From Pezizomycotina sp. ARF18 (lineage: Eukaryota; Ascomycota): a stretch of DNA of 64,000 bases. The stretch lies in contig AZLU01000055.1 of the NCBI GenBank assembly GCA_002224055.1, forward strand, positions 1 through 64,000, written 5' to 3'. Shown here in pieces: positions 22,937 through 34,674 of this stretch. A program made the translations under genes and the position numbers. The notes under the pieces were generated by a model. It was not told where the DNA came from and did no database searches. It saw only the letters and a list, made by a program, of their open reading frames with translations. Numbering within the stretch: the stretch's first letter is position 1; each line of letters starts with the position of its first letter.

Positions 22937-23636
22937 GATGTATAAGTGCAAACAAAAAGCACTCAGACTTGTCTAGCGAACAATATAACTTTCTAAAAGA
23001 GCGTCTGGTAGAAGAAGGAGCGTCGACCGTTGGAGGGATACGGAATCACCAGACCCTAGGAGATCGCCATCTTTATACCACTGCGACTTGAAATCGTTTC
23101 TACATGAAATATGACCAAATCTCAGGATTATATCCAAGAGTGCAACTGCAGCATGATTGAGCATGAAGTGCCAATATTCAGCACTCCAAGACATCGTGAA
23201 CAGGCCAGAACAAAGTTTTATTTCATCTGCATAATGTGGTGAAACTCTGAAACAGGCTAGGGCGTTCAGGCATTTATCTAATCTGCAGAATTATTCTTTG
23301 TCTTCTAGAATACCTAAGTATAACCTGATGGAAGCCTTTACTGGATAGATCTAAAATATTGAGGAGAATGCGGTGTACTACGACGTAATTTTATGATGCG
23401 ACGATGCCGAATAGGTTCCACATTATGTATAAACACCGAGTGCAAGCTGGAACTTCAAGCTATAGCTCTTGAACTAAGTACGCATGACCGTGGAAACCTG
23501 GGCGTTAATTACAAATGCGCCGATAATGACAGATGTGAAACGCTTATATATGAAAAACGTCATAAATAAGGTACCAGCAACAGAACATTTAAATGTTCGA
23601 ATTGTATACAATGAGAAGAGCTCTGTCGTCTTAATA
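22937..23636. other. Intergenic, nothing supported
   Basis: This is the upstream side of the secreted-protein gene and the downstream side of the next minus-strand gene. Open frames at 22973-23194 and 23484-23696 carry nothing recognisable. Confidence 0.45.
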
Positions 23637-24855
23637 TTAACCCGGGGTTTCATATACCTTAATGGTTTGCATCACAGTCGCTATCGTTCCTATTAGTGCC
23701 AAAATTAGACCAATGATGGTGAGGATGAGGATGACAACGGCAAATCTGAAGGATAGTTAGCCTGGCTTGATACGTTTAGGCGCGAGCCAATATTGGACAG
23801 TTTGAATACCACTTACAAAACGTCAATACTCTAAAGTATCCGATCGCCTATCCCTCAGCAATTGTACCATGGTTCTTTTGGATCTTTTCTTCTCCAGGAA
23901 TTTTTTCAGTGCTAAGATTCTCTTCCAGTGGTACGAAAAGTCGCACGCTTCCCATATATCTGTGTCAATATCCGAGCATAGACTGAGCTCTTTCAGTCGC
24001 GAGTCTTTGTATACTCCATCAAGCTTCTTGAACTCTTGGTGGAATATCTTTCGACATGACTTGGAGTTCCCGAACAACAGGCCATAAGATTGCTTTATTT
24101 CTCGTTGCCAGGCCTCCGCAAGACCGAACTCACCAGTACCTTTCCTGAGTCGCATTGGAATGGTAAACAGAGCTTGCATGGCATGGAAAATAGGTGGAGA
24201 ACGGGCTGCGGCGTTCGCTGATGGAGTAGGTGGTGCGTTGGGTTCTGGTCCACGCCAGGCGGATACCACCGATTTTACGAAGGGTGGTTGCTGATATAGC
24301 GTCCACGTATATTTCTTCCGGAACTGATGATGCAAGTGTGGTCGTCATGGAAGAATCGACAGCGAGTCCAAGATAGAAGCTGGTCGAAAAGTTGGAAGAC
24401 GTTAAATTCCCCCTTTCGATTCTCCGAATGCTCTCGCTAGTCGGGTTACTAAAGGGCCCAACCTTTCTACCCGTGCGGCAAATGCTTCGATGAAAGTCCT
24501 GTTCTTGAGTTTCTTGCGAGGCTCCTCTATCAACGCCCACAGCCGATTAAATAAAGAGTGATCTGAATTTTCACTGCCCTCGTCGCAGTATTCCCAGAAG
24601 CAACTCCGTCGATGTCCGTATGTGTGTATCCACGAAGTCCTTAACTAAAGCGTGTGGTGACTTGCTAAAGAAGATGACTATCTTCGTCAGCAATTGTAGA
24701 GAGCGCTCTTTGTCATCCAGCCTGAAACGCCGATCGAGGATGTTGTCATCAAGGAAAGCCGTGAATGATGCGAGTTGGCCTGCCCATGATTCCGCCTGAG
24801 ATTGTGAGGTTAGGGCGACTACAAAGTCGCGAAGACAGGAATCAGAGAATACCAT
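23637..24855 (-). CDS. Helical protein with C-terminal membrane anchor, unknown function
   Basis: I do not recognise the family. Reading starts at Met 24855 (MVFSDSCLRDFVVALTSQSQ) and gives a helical, non-repetitive domain. The middle holds ALIEEPRKKLKNRTFIEAFA and AARVERLGPFSNPTSESIRR. A second helical part contains GLAEAWQREIKQSYGLLFG and LEKKRSKRTMVQLLRDRR. After a probable intron (about 23818 to 23748, GTAAGT donor and TTCAG acceptor) the protein ends in a strongly hydrophobic segment, FAVVILILTIIGLILALIGT, and a short tail to stop 23637. A single C-terminal helix of this kind suggests a tail-anchored or type II membrane protein. Frame changes are present near 24580, 24500 and 24290. The gene is in the same orientation as the secreted gene before it. 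Confidence 0.55.
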
Positions 24856-25263
24856 TGTTTAGACGAGGCTATGACGTGCATGGAGCAAGATAAACATATT
24901 GCAAATGCCTCGCAACAAACATTTATATAGACGACAGCAACTAGAGTACATAGAATGGATTGTAAATCCTTCGTGCACGTTAACACAACAAAGCCTTCTT
25001 GACTCCAAGGCTGGAGGAACGGTAGGTTCCTTTCCTTCCAACTCATGATCCTCTATCCAATGAAATCGATATCTGACGAAGAATCTGCATGCGGTAGCGG
25101 TGGCGGACACAGCACACAATTTTCAAAAAAACAAAAATCGCAAAAACGAGGGTTGGTATAAAGTCCGACCCTTGGTATAGGGTTGAATTTCACGACTAGG
25201 GTTAACCTGACCTAAGAAGTATAGCGCTAGGAAGCCCTACACTGAACAATAGACGCCACTAGC
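24856..25263. other. Divergent intergenic region
   Basis: This lies between the helical membrane gene (-) and the ankyrin gene (+). It is the probable shared promoter region. No clear core element or other gene is seen. Confidence 0.4.
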
Positions 25264-26734
25264 TTGAGTCAAGAAATGAACTCGGCATATGCTTCTATGT
25301 CGCCGAAGCCTCAAGCTCGAAGAGCAGATTTAGACTCGGGTGGTTCAGAGCAGTACACCATCGGCAGCGTCACCGCTAACAAGCCTGATCGTCATCCGGG
25401 CCCTTATTTATCTTCATTGGGCGATCCTCCTGGACAAGAAAGTGTTCCTCAGTGGGAGACGAAGTATACAATCAAAATTTAGGTGCGACATAAACGACCC
25501 TTTCCCTATCGACGATGATAGTCTAGGTGATAGTCTAGGTAGCTTCGAGGGCGATAGGGCATGGAAAGAGGCAGTCACCCAGGTGGAAGCCACATGGAGA
25601 GGACGACCGCAATCTTCTGCTCAAATTGTTGCACCGTAAACGCAAGATTGATCATCGCTTACCGCGTAATGCGCCGGGACGAAACTATGAACCCTCGCAA
25701 CCAGACTATTATAACTCTCGTCCTTCGTACGAGAGCAATGCCAAAAACAACGTTGACGACCACTGGCAGCAAATCATCGAAAGTCGGCACGCAACTTTTG
25801 AAGGATCCCCAAGAAATGGATCTCGGGATCCTGCGCATGAAACGCGTTACACTCGTAGGATGGCAACCCCAATAAGCATACACTATCGGAGTAAGCAGGG
25901 CGTCGACAAGTTTATGGATAAACTACACCCAATAGGAAACCCATCTCGCAAACAAGCCTCGAGCGGAAGGAAATTGGACCTATGTCCAAGCGATGCTCGA
26001 CGTCACTCCAAGTCACGCCTTGCACGACTGGCTATGTGTGGAGATAAAGTTGAAGATCCTATATCTACTGCAATCGGACGGGCGACCTTACAGTAGTGAA
26101 AATTTTGTTTCTTCATAAATACTCAATCGCAGATGTTGAGGCGTTATTCATCGCCGCCACCGATATTAAAAGCTTCAACTGTTCTTCATGGTTCTTGAGT
26201 GAGTTCCAAGTCAATGAGTTGTTGATGGGTTCATTCTCTCTCGAGTTGCCATATAGTAACCGCAAAGCCAGGAAGCGGCCTGGTGCCGCTGCCGTTGCAT
26301 CTCAACTGTTAAGCAAAGCCCATTGCTGCGTGACTGATATGAAACATGCGATGATTAGAGCTTTGCTACGAGCAGGAGCAGGTGTCAACTGCCAATATGG
26401 GGTTGAAACACTGGTCACGCCCTTGCACCTAGCTGCCGCAGGTGACAGCGTCGAGGCTGTTGCGGAACTGATAGAAGCAGGTGCCGATGTCAAGAAAGTC
26501 GACTTCAACGGAAACACTGCTCTGGACTTCGCGTTTGTGGCGGAAGCATTTCAATGGTCATGCAGTGACGTTTGGCGAAGAAATAATCTCGCTATCATCA
26601 AACGTCTGCTAGAAGCCGGCGCCGTCGTTGACCTTGACTCATGGGAACTTGCTGCTCGAAGGGAGGATGTCATGGACCTCGTCGAGGCATGGTCCCGCTT
26701 ACGATATTTCGCCAGGCGGCGACGCGATGTGTGA
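25264..26734 (+). CDS. Ankyrin-repeat protein, N-terminal part poorly resolved
   Basis: The clear part is the open frame 26096-26734. It contains ankyrin repeats: MIRALLRAGAGVNCQYG, TPLHLAAAGDSVEAVAELI followed by EAGADVKKVDFNGNTALDFA, and LAIIKRLLEAGAVVDLDS. Upstream, another frame (about 25960-26095) reads WTYVQAMLDVTPSHALHDWL and VEIKLKILYLLQSDGRPY, which looks like genuine helical protein sequence. Further upstream the possible reading frames are Ser/Arg-rich and disordered, back to Met 25264. The exon structure between 25264 and 26096 cannot be settled because frames change more than once. Its stop lies only 6 bases before the protease-like ORF in the same frame, so the two may be one gene. 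Confidence 0.55.
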
Positions 26735-26740
26735 CATTCC

Positions 26741-28481
26741 ATGTTTCCACTGGAGAAAACCTGGACCAAGATTCGCAGAAAGGTCCCGGAAGATCTACGG
26801 GACGGGCTATCGTTCAATGAGGAACTGCATGTTTGGGCATTCACTGATACCTCCGAGGATATATGTAACCCGCTCCCGCTGCGCCTCGCCAACGCCCCAA
26901 TAATAACGCCTCTCGTGCCCAGACCGATATTCTCCCTCGGAGGACAACCGTCTTGTCCGGATCCGCTCGAGAGTGTGGCGTCTGACTTAGATACGTTCAA
27001 GTCGGCGGCTATGAAGGTACTCGCCCAGTCCGATGGCTCGAGTCTCAGCGCAGTTGTACAGTTACTCTTTAGCACATACACCGCCGCGCTAGGATTTTAT
27101 ATCTTCTTCAACGGACAACTCCAGATCCTCTTGCCCCCCGAAGCAGACATAGATCTCGAAATTGCAAACACACGAGGACATTTGCCGGACTTTCAGTTTC
27201 GTTCTTCTCTGTGCCTCCTTCGTACACTGCTCCCCGCCTAGCCCAACAAGTTCACCCCAAACAGCGCCATCGCCCACATCTGCGGGTAACATAAGAAGCC
27301 CTTCGCTATCTCAAGCATCTACTGGACAAACATCAACAAAGCCTTCCGACTTACACTGCTCCAGCAGGATCGCATTTCATGGCAAAGGTAGAACAGGTAT
27401 CAAAACAACCTACAGTAGCCGGATCGGTATTCCACTACATATCAAGAACAAGGTTGGCCAGATCGTGATGACGACAGCGGCACATACCGCCTTGAATGCG
27501 TTATCTCCGAACACGCAATTACGTTCCTTCTTCAAAGCATTGACGAGAGTGAAGGGGACGAAGGCAGCGAAAGCGGACGATGATATTACTGGTGCAATAG
27601 CCTACGTAAACGGAACTAATCACATAGTAAGCAATCTGAGACCTGACATTTATCGCGCGCCATTTTTCGCATTCCCTATTATTGCATTCCCTATTATCGC
27701 GTTCCATATTATTCTGTGCTCTATTATTGCGTTCCCTTTATTGCGTTCCCTTTATTGCGTTCCCTTTATAGCGTTCCTTTTATTTTCCTTCAGTTCTATG
27801 CGAAGAAAGTATCAAGAAAGGTATTCTCTTCTTGTGTACGGACACTCGGATTCTTAAGACGGGACCTGGAAGCTTACATTATCCCCTCCAGGTAGGCAAA
27901 GTAAGCAATATATACACCGGGGACGGCTGTTCAAGCAATCTCAAGGAGTACGACATCGCTCTCCTAGAGGCCGCTCAGCCCGACGATTTTGCTGCGTATC
28001 CTCACCAGTCAAGACTTTCTTCAGAAATCTCCTGGAGGCAAAAGCTTTACTTCCTCGGTGAACCTACTGCACCCATGGGCGAAAGCGTCGAGAACCCTCT
28101 TGACTGGACCAAGGAAGATATTAAAATCCCGTTTGATTATCTGAAAGAAACCACAAAAGTTCCAGGCATGGTAATCGGGCACGGCATCTTCAAGGCGTCC
28201 AGTAGTAGCCCGCCCAATCATGTGAAGGAAAGAGGTGCGCCGAGGTACCCTTCACGAAGCCGTTCCTGCAGCGCTGCGTCCTCTACCGTTGGTTCCCACC
28301 TCCGAACGAAGTTTCGCTAGAGGCATGGAGCGGATGCGCCGTTGTTGTCGAGGGAGGAGGCGATAACGGCGAAGATGCTATCCTTGGCTTCCAATCGTTC
28401 GAGCAGGTGCGGCATGGTGATCCCGATGATCCAGACAGAGAGTGGACCAAGAGATTCGTCTTTCAGCAGGCGAATGTATAG
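26741..28481 (+). CDS. Chymotrypsin-fold (PA-clan, S1-like) serine protease-like protein
   Basis: The three catalytic-triad motifs of S1-type proteases appear in the right order. TTAAHTALNAL gives the His (codon 27483-27485, matching the TAAH signature). EYDIALLEAAQ gives the Asp (codon 27952-27954, matching DIAL). EAWSGCAVVVEGG gives the Ser (codon 28329-28331, in the place of GDSGGPVV). Before the His is a 140-residue N-terminal region starting MFPLEKTWTKIRRKVPEDL. An intron of 167 bp (27627-27793) carries a short tandem repeat. The C-terminus ends ILGFQSFEQVRHGDPDDPDR and FVFQQANV at stop 28481. No signal peptide is seen, so it is probably intracellular or part of a larger protein. Several frame changes lie between the motifs; the identification rests on the motif order, not on a full alignment. 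Confidence 0.55.
27667..27783 (+). repeat. Intronic minisatellite, about 13-15 bp unit
   Basis: Seven to nine imperfect tandem copies of a unit close to GCGTTCCCTTTATT fill most of the intron of the protease-like gene. The last three copies are nearly identical and the first ones are more diverged. Confidence 0.8.
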
Positions 28482-29086
28482 TGAGTTTTTATATATATCC
28501 TAAGTGCCTATACCTCATTATTTACAATATACCCTCCTTCCCTAAAAGCGATAGGCTTGGCCTGGAAGCTAATGTATCCAAACACAGCGGCTGCATGGTA
28601 TTGCCCGAAGAGTGGCTGGGGGATAACAGTCCGGTGGAGATTGTGTAATACATTAGATCTGAGTATTGATGGTTTATAATCCTGCTCTTCCCGACGATGT
28701 GAATAGAACCTGATAGGTATAAATTGCATATACATAATTTATAAGAGAAGAAAGAACCATGGCACTGTACTTGACAGACGAAACTAACGTACAAGAACGG
28801 ATCGCAAACGGCGTAAAATATGAATGGGAGAATACTAGAATATAATGTGAGGGCAACATCAATGATGAAGAGACAAGACTTCATCCTCGACGACCTTACG
28901 GTAATTGTTCAAGAAGATAAAGTGTATGAGACACGAAAAGAAACATTGCGAACCCTTTGCCGTCCGAAACCCCAAAGTAAAAGAAAACCGAAACAAAACC
29001 TATTATGGATATATCGAATCGAAGAAACAGTGTAACGAAGTGAGAGATTTGGCATCAAACAGGGAAGAAGGGAAAATTAACGCGTA
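28482..29086. other. Convergent 3' region, nothing supported
   Basis: This lies between the protease-like gene (+) and the AT-hook gene (-). Small open frames on both strands have no recognisable content and low-complexity composition. Confidence 0.45.
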
Positions 29087-30059
29087 TTAGTTCTGTGGCA
29101 GGGGCTCAAATTCGACAGCGCTATCCGCCGCCGAGTTTGTAATAGGCTTCGCCGTGAACCCTTCTGCTTTTAATTTCAACTTGTGCCACTCCCCAACCGC
29201 GTTCTTGACGACAATATCCAGTACACCGTAGTACGCGCTCGTGGCGAGTATCAAGACAAGGACGATGGGGAAAATGAAGAACTCCCTCCGTATTGTTCGT
29301 CGGGCGGGTCCGTCGTTGGATCGCGTAACGACGATGGTGCCTTCCTCCGGTTGGGGAGCGTCGCTCATGTCAGAGATCATGTCGGGAAGTCGCTCAGGTT
29401 CTTCGGCGATCGCGGGCTTTCCTTCTTGATTTTCGGCGACTTTGGCGTCTTTGGCGTTTTCGAGGGCCTCGAGGTTGGCGGCAGTGGTTGTAAATCTGCG
29501 TCTACAAAGGTTCAGGTTTAAGTTAATACACAATTCCTTGTCAGGCACTCGAGGCTTAAAACCAAAGAAACACGTACTCCCCGCACTCCTCAGCGATCTT
29601 ATCGGCTTCTTCTCATCCTCATCGCTCTCCTCGAACTTCAGCGGCGCAATCGATCTCGTATTCCTCCCGGGTTCGGTGACATCAGCATCTCGTCAATCCT
29701 TTACTAGCCGCGAGCGAAGGCCGACCCTCCCCCTCTTTGCCGCCGTTCCCGGTTCCGATACCACTGTCGATGCGCCGTCGTCTTCCTTGTGCGCTAGCGA
29801 CTTGCGCGGCGGGCGACCCCTCCCCGTTTGCCGGACTCGGATACAACGCTCGGCGTCTCGAAGTCGTCCGTGTCGCGCTTCTTCAGGCGTGGTGTCTTGA
29901 CGGCAACGGATTCGTCGTGTGAGGAGTCGCCGGGGGACGCGAGCGACTTGCGCGGCCGCCCGCGTCCGCGCGCTGCGGCGTGAAGTCGTCTTCTGGCGCG
30001 ATGGATGCGCTGTTCGCGGGCTTGTGGGGCGTCGCGCCGGACCGTAGCGACGAGACCAT
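29087..30059 (-). CDS. AT-hook protein with a C-terminal membrane segment
   Basis: From Met 30059 (MVSSLRSGATPHKPANS) the protein soon reaches RGRGRPRKSLASPG (about 29960), a canonical AT-hook with the GRP core flanked by basic residues. A second related motif, RPPRKSLAHKEDDGA, follows about 50 residues later. The middle is disordered and charged, ending FEESDEDEKKPIRSLRSAG before an intron (about 29574-29512, GTACGT donor, TTGTAG acceptor). After the intron a Pro/Lys-rich stretch (SKTPKTPKSPKIKKESPRS) leads to IRREFFIFPIVLVLILATSA, a single membrane helix near 29265, and a tail of about 45 residues to stop 29087. DNA-binding hooks plus a membrane helix suggest an inner nuclear membrane or chromatin-tethering role; this is inference. 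Several frame changes are present. Confidence 0.6.
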
Positions 30060-30397
30060 GCTGTGTAGATTGTAATGTGAGGAGGGGGGGTTAATGCGAT
30101 CGTGACGCTGCGACCAGTAGTGTTGATAGTAGTATACAGGCGATCGTTGCTGTTGTTGTTGTTGTTTATTTGTTTCTGGTGTTGATTGTATGGAAGTATC
30201 GTAGTTGATAGGGTGTTTTGTGGAGGTTTCTTTTTTTATCGACGTGGCTGGGGGGAGTTTTTGTTTGGATCGAAATGAGCTGAAATTAAGTAAAATGAAA
30301 AAGAAAAAAAGAAAATAAAATAAAAAAAAAAAGAAATTAAAATTCGCCAAAATAGGTTAGAGGCCGAAATCTAGATCGGTTACGTAATCATACATTA

Positions 30398-30594
30398 CCT
30401 CGAGCTTGCTCGGTAACGCCGCTCAACTCTCTAACAACCATGGCCCTACAAATATTGCAGGCGATGAAACAAGCACCAAACGCCATTTTTAATCGCAATA
30501 TTTTCATGCAAACAATTAAAAGATACGATCTCTTGCGACCATCTCGAAGCTCATATGTTGAAGTATGAAAGGCCTCATTTTTGAAAAAGTTCAC
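30398..30594 (-). pseudogene. Gene-fragment copy A (related to 32713-32905)
   Basis: This segment and the one at 32713-32905 share blocks in the same order, for example CCGCTCAAC-CTCTAAC, AAACAAGCA-CAAAC and GAAGCTCATAT. Translated on the minus strand both give a similar peptide: YEL, then a Lys, LIV, and (A/V)F(G/D)ACF(I/V)A. They look like diverged copies of one coding exon. Differences include many C-to-T and G-to-A changes. The parent gene is not recognised. Confidence 0.45.
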
Positions 30595-31670
30595 ACCTAA
30601 TACAACCTGAGCACATGGGTGTATAATATATACAAACCACTAATTCTGTACAGATGTGCTTATCGATAGTTATCGATCGTTATCCACATGTGCAGAATAA
30701 TATAACCCGGATTTATCTGATACAATTTCAATATATCATAGTGAACGTCCCGTACTTTCGATCAATGATATGACTCAATTGTTTGATCCCTGGAACGATC
30801 GAAATCTGAGACTTCGAGGATTATTTTTCTTCTCTCTCGACCGCCGTAGACGTCCCAGGACAGATCTAGTAAGCTTGTAGGATTCATTGTCTTTGATGGA
30901 CGTGTTAATTAGTAGTTGAAGTCAAATCCGGGCCTGGCTCCAATCTGTACGACCTTTCCACGAAATTCAGACCGGTAACTATCTCTATCTGGAGGAGTTT
31001 GGCCCTTGTGCTTTGCTATTTAGCTGTAATTTGCCCTTATTACTGGTAAATTTCTGAAAGAGAATGACGTAAATCAAAGGAATGTATCTGGGGCAGCATC
31101 CGACATGTATTGTAAAGGGTTCTGTTCGAGGAGAGCACGGCGACCTCGAGGACGTAATGCGGGCTAGGGAGTACAGGTGTCTATATAAGCCGGACAATGT
31201 GACCCCTAAGGCTTCCAAGGGGTTCTTTCTTTTTTTCTTTCTCTATTCGACTAGCTCTTGAAATCTACGGGTATAAAAAGTAATCAATCTATGTTTACAT
31301 TTAAGATATACTACATACCACCAAAATCACCAACACAATGATCAACACCACCACCCGTCCGCAAGACGCCACTGCGGACCTTATTGTGATAGAATTTCTT
31401 ACAGGGGGGGTCAGTTTTTAGGTCAGCATCCGCTGGCTATCTTTGCTCCACCTGTCCGCTTCGGGTTACCGCGACGGCAGTTACGTCGTGTTGGTAAAGG
31501 CTGAGCGCCGGCCAAAGCTGCTTGGGAGGCACTAGTCGCGAAACCGGCTAGCTAATCCAAGGCTTCAACCGCGAAGACTATTTCGACAACCAAGTCGAGG
31601 CCCTCCGCAGCGAGGTCAAGTGCGCTACCTTGACTTTGGGACTAGGGGTCATGAGCTTTCTCCCTCTCTC

Positions 31671-31671
<1 letters not shown>

Positions 31672-31701
<30 letters not shown>
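31672..31701 (+). repeat. A30 homopolymer
   Basis: An uninterrupted run of 30 adenines in gene-poor sequence. An apparent minus-strand ORF with a run of Phe codons across it is an artefact of this tract. Confidence 0.9.
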
Positions 31702-31704
<3 letters not shown>

Positions 31705-32712
31705 CTCTTTGTTTGTTTCGTTTTTCTTTTCCTTACCTTGTACCCAGATCAGCCCTTTGAATAGACCGAAGTTCCAACCTCCTACCAGTGTCATCTCGCT
31801 TTTGATATGAATCCAGCTTCGTGTTGCCATGGCCATGTGTTCATAGTGTCGTTAAACTTGTACAATTGAAAAGATAGCATAAATCTAAAAGATGTCTTCA
31901 CTAGTATAAAAACGGGACTTAGTTTTATTTTCACAGCCCCGAATATAACTCACACCATCAATTTAGGTAATCTGATAGGGCTACTCTCGTGGTTCTCGAG
32001 ACCCGGTGCCTAATATTTGTTTGTTAGATAGATTGGAAAAGTTGGCGAGTAGCTGTATATTATAACGAAAAACATACTATCTCTATAGCTACGGTGACGG
32101 AGGTAAACATAAACTGGGGAAGCATTAGGTACAGTAGGTATTTTAAAGGCAATATACCGTAGAAACCCGCGAAATTCCCTAACATTTTGGGGTTCTGAGA
32201 GATACTGAGGATACATGCTTAATAACTAAAAATATACCTATTCTATCGTATATTCTTGTTTTAATTTTAGTTATAACATTAAAAGAATGTTATAATTGAA
32301 ACGGCAATATCGTTTCATTTGACAAATATTTTAAATTTTTATTAAAGTTTTAGATGTAAAGAACCTTATGCGTGCTTATTTGTAAAAATTGGATGAATTG
32401 TTTAATATTGCTACGCATACATGCTTATTTAATCGTACTTGCTTCTTCGCTAGTTTCTACGGCGGTAGGCATTATAACTACCAAAGGCACTATAGCTGGC
32501 GCAGGCGCGTGTTAAGTAGAGAAGGTACTACAGAGTGCAGAGGTATTATAGTAAGTATTATCGCCGGGATCCTGGATGTGTATTAAAGTATAGTACCGCT
32601 AAGCAGATTTGCATCGAGCAGCCAGTTCTTATAAAGTATTCAAATTCTCTAGCTGGAAGACGATAACACTGCAAACGAGCCAATTCAGACTGATTACTTA
32701 CTCACCTATCTC

Positions 32713-32905
32713 CCGTACTCAATAATACCGCTCAACATTCTAACGAACGTCCCGGACTCACAAACATGGCGGCGTAGGCTACAAAACAAGCATCAAACAC
32801 TATCGGCATTAGCACAGTCTTCAAGCTAACAATAATTAATGAATCTAAGCTCTTATGATCAAGCTGAAGCTCATATATTGCTGTCTGATAGAAAATCATT
32901 TCAAA
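32713..32905 (-). pseudogene. Gene-fragment copy B (related to 30398-30594)
   Basis: This is the second diverged copy, about 2.3 kb away in the same orientation. On the minus strand it reads YELQLDHKSLDSLIIVSLK and VFDACFVAYAAMFV, which can be aligned with the peptide of copy A. No longer gene context survives around it. Confidence 0.45.
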
Positions 32906-34601
32906 GGACGATACCCCACTATGGAGCTCGGGGCCTTGTATATGGATATGTAAGGCGTTCCGTCGTGCGGTCTTAGGTGCGCCTCCGTCCTCCCAGTCCC
33001 CGCTATCCCCTCATTCAAAATCCTTTGAGATGAATCACCAATACATCATTAAAGTACTCGATGTCCATTAGAGCAATGCATATTTTGATCGGCGGCTTCA
33101 TGTATAGATACTATCAATTGTTATAATTTGGTTGTGATTAACTTGAATTTCTCAGGAGATAGGGAGATCCAATTCAACAATTGTTCAGACGACGATAGAC
33201 CGGTTTCAACCAGCTAATTCACAAATATTGCCTTTCAGATTGCTTCTAACGTGTCTTGGAAGCGATACTACATCAATTTATTTCATTTTCAAATCATATC
33301 TGCATGCAAGTACTGTATCAGCAGCCAGCATTATAGTATCGCCATATAGCGGTGTAATGATATAGTTATATATAATGAAAGAAATAACAATGTAAAATAA
33401 GTAGTATTTCATATAGGGATGGTCGTCTCTACATTATTCGAACCGATATTGATCCTTTAAAGGAAAAAAGCAATAGCCCCCCCTGGGAGCGTTAAAAATT
33501 TGCATTGCCCTTTTGACCTACTGACATGTCAATATCACTTTCTTTATCTTTCATTATTAACCACGATACTGACTGATCGCTGTCGCGAGTTTTCGTTTCG
33601 GAGGGAACTGCTGCTACATATTAGAGAGAGCTCAAAGCAATAGCATCGCATCACTGGACCAAACCTTTGCCTGTCGAAAAAACAGAAAAAAGAATCCACA
33701 TTCGCACTAGTCAACAGGTTGTCCTTTTCACATCTTTTTGCAATCAAACGAGCTACTTTGGCGTTTCTATAAATATTCGCCTATTTCCCCCAGTGACAGT
33801 GCCCCTGGATCTCGCCATTACTCTACATCTGCTTCCATTTGTATCTTCTCTAAAAAACTAAAAACCTAGAATATTTACAGAACAGGACTTAAATTATATA
33901 CTTTAAATCCTTGGAATATTCTACGAACAACACACCTCCCCACCGGGGGGTGGGGACACGTGCGTCTTGCCAACGGCGGGGCTGTAGCGACATCGAAGGA
34001 CAAGTACCATAGAGTGCCGACATATTGCGGTACACGTTTCTGAATTAGTACTTTCACGTAAATGCGCAGCGTGTAGTTTTTATGTTTATATTCGATATGA
34101 CTCAGGTTTAATCTCCGTACTATTAGGTTTGAATTTCTCTCGTGTTGAAGCAATCAAACGTCGATTTGAAGGTCACGCGTCTCTACGTTCATTTTATTAG
34201 GAGAACAACAGAATGCTTCCTCAACAAGACCAGCAGCCTCCTCCGAAACGAGTAATCCGACTGTTGCCTGCATAAAAATGGCCCCGCTATAACTTGTCTG
34301 ACAGCGCATGTAAAGTTTTTGCAAGCGCCAATCAACTCGCACCACCGTTCCACAAAATCCCTACGCATTTGCCTTGCATGAGAGAGGCTGTGTTTGTGTT
34401 CGTGGTGTGTGGAGACTGGAGAACCGGCGCTTAAACGACACCACCGATTTTTCCGCGGCGGTTGAATCCTCAGCTCACATTAGGTTCTTACTAGGGGCAG
34501 CCTTGCGGTACAGTAGGGTAACTGCTGGCCATTTAATGCGAGAAGGCTGTGATACAACTTGACGTGATACAATGCGGGAGGCGGAGTAAAAGATGATTCG
34601 C

Positions 34602-34674
34602 TTCGCGGAAGGCTGACAGGTCCATGTATTTATTCTCCATCAAAGTGTTCTCCAAGCTTACTGTAATATAAAAG
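34602..34674 (+). promoter_or_regulatory. Promoter of paralog A: shared 15-mer plus TATA
   Basis: TTCGCGGAAGGCTGA at 34602-34616 is repeated exactly upstream of paralog B (36544-36558). A TATA element (TATAAAAG, 34667-34674) follows, 94 bases before the ATG at 34761. The exact 15-mer is either a regulatory site or a leftover of the gene duplication. Confidence 0.55.

Noticed and set aside
29442-29900. 152-codon plus-strand frame
   Set aside because: Antisense to the AT-hook gene; Arg/Ser-rich composition mirrors the opposite strand.
31339-31660. Possible worn fragment of an NAD(P)-dependent reductase/epimerase
   Set aside because: Only a vague resemblance (a hydrophobic strand followed by a Gly-rich turn and a basic strand); frames break and no diagnostic motif is complete.
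31642-31836. Minus-strand ORF with a Phe run
   Set aside because: Artefact of the A30 tract.
33938-33955. G/C-rich hairpin as a transcription terminator
   Set aside because: Intrinsic terminators are a bacterial feature and no gene ends here.
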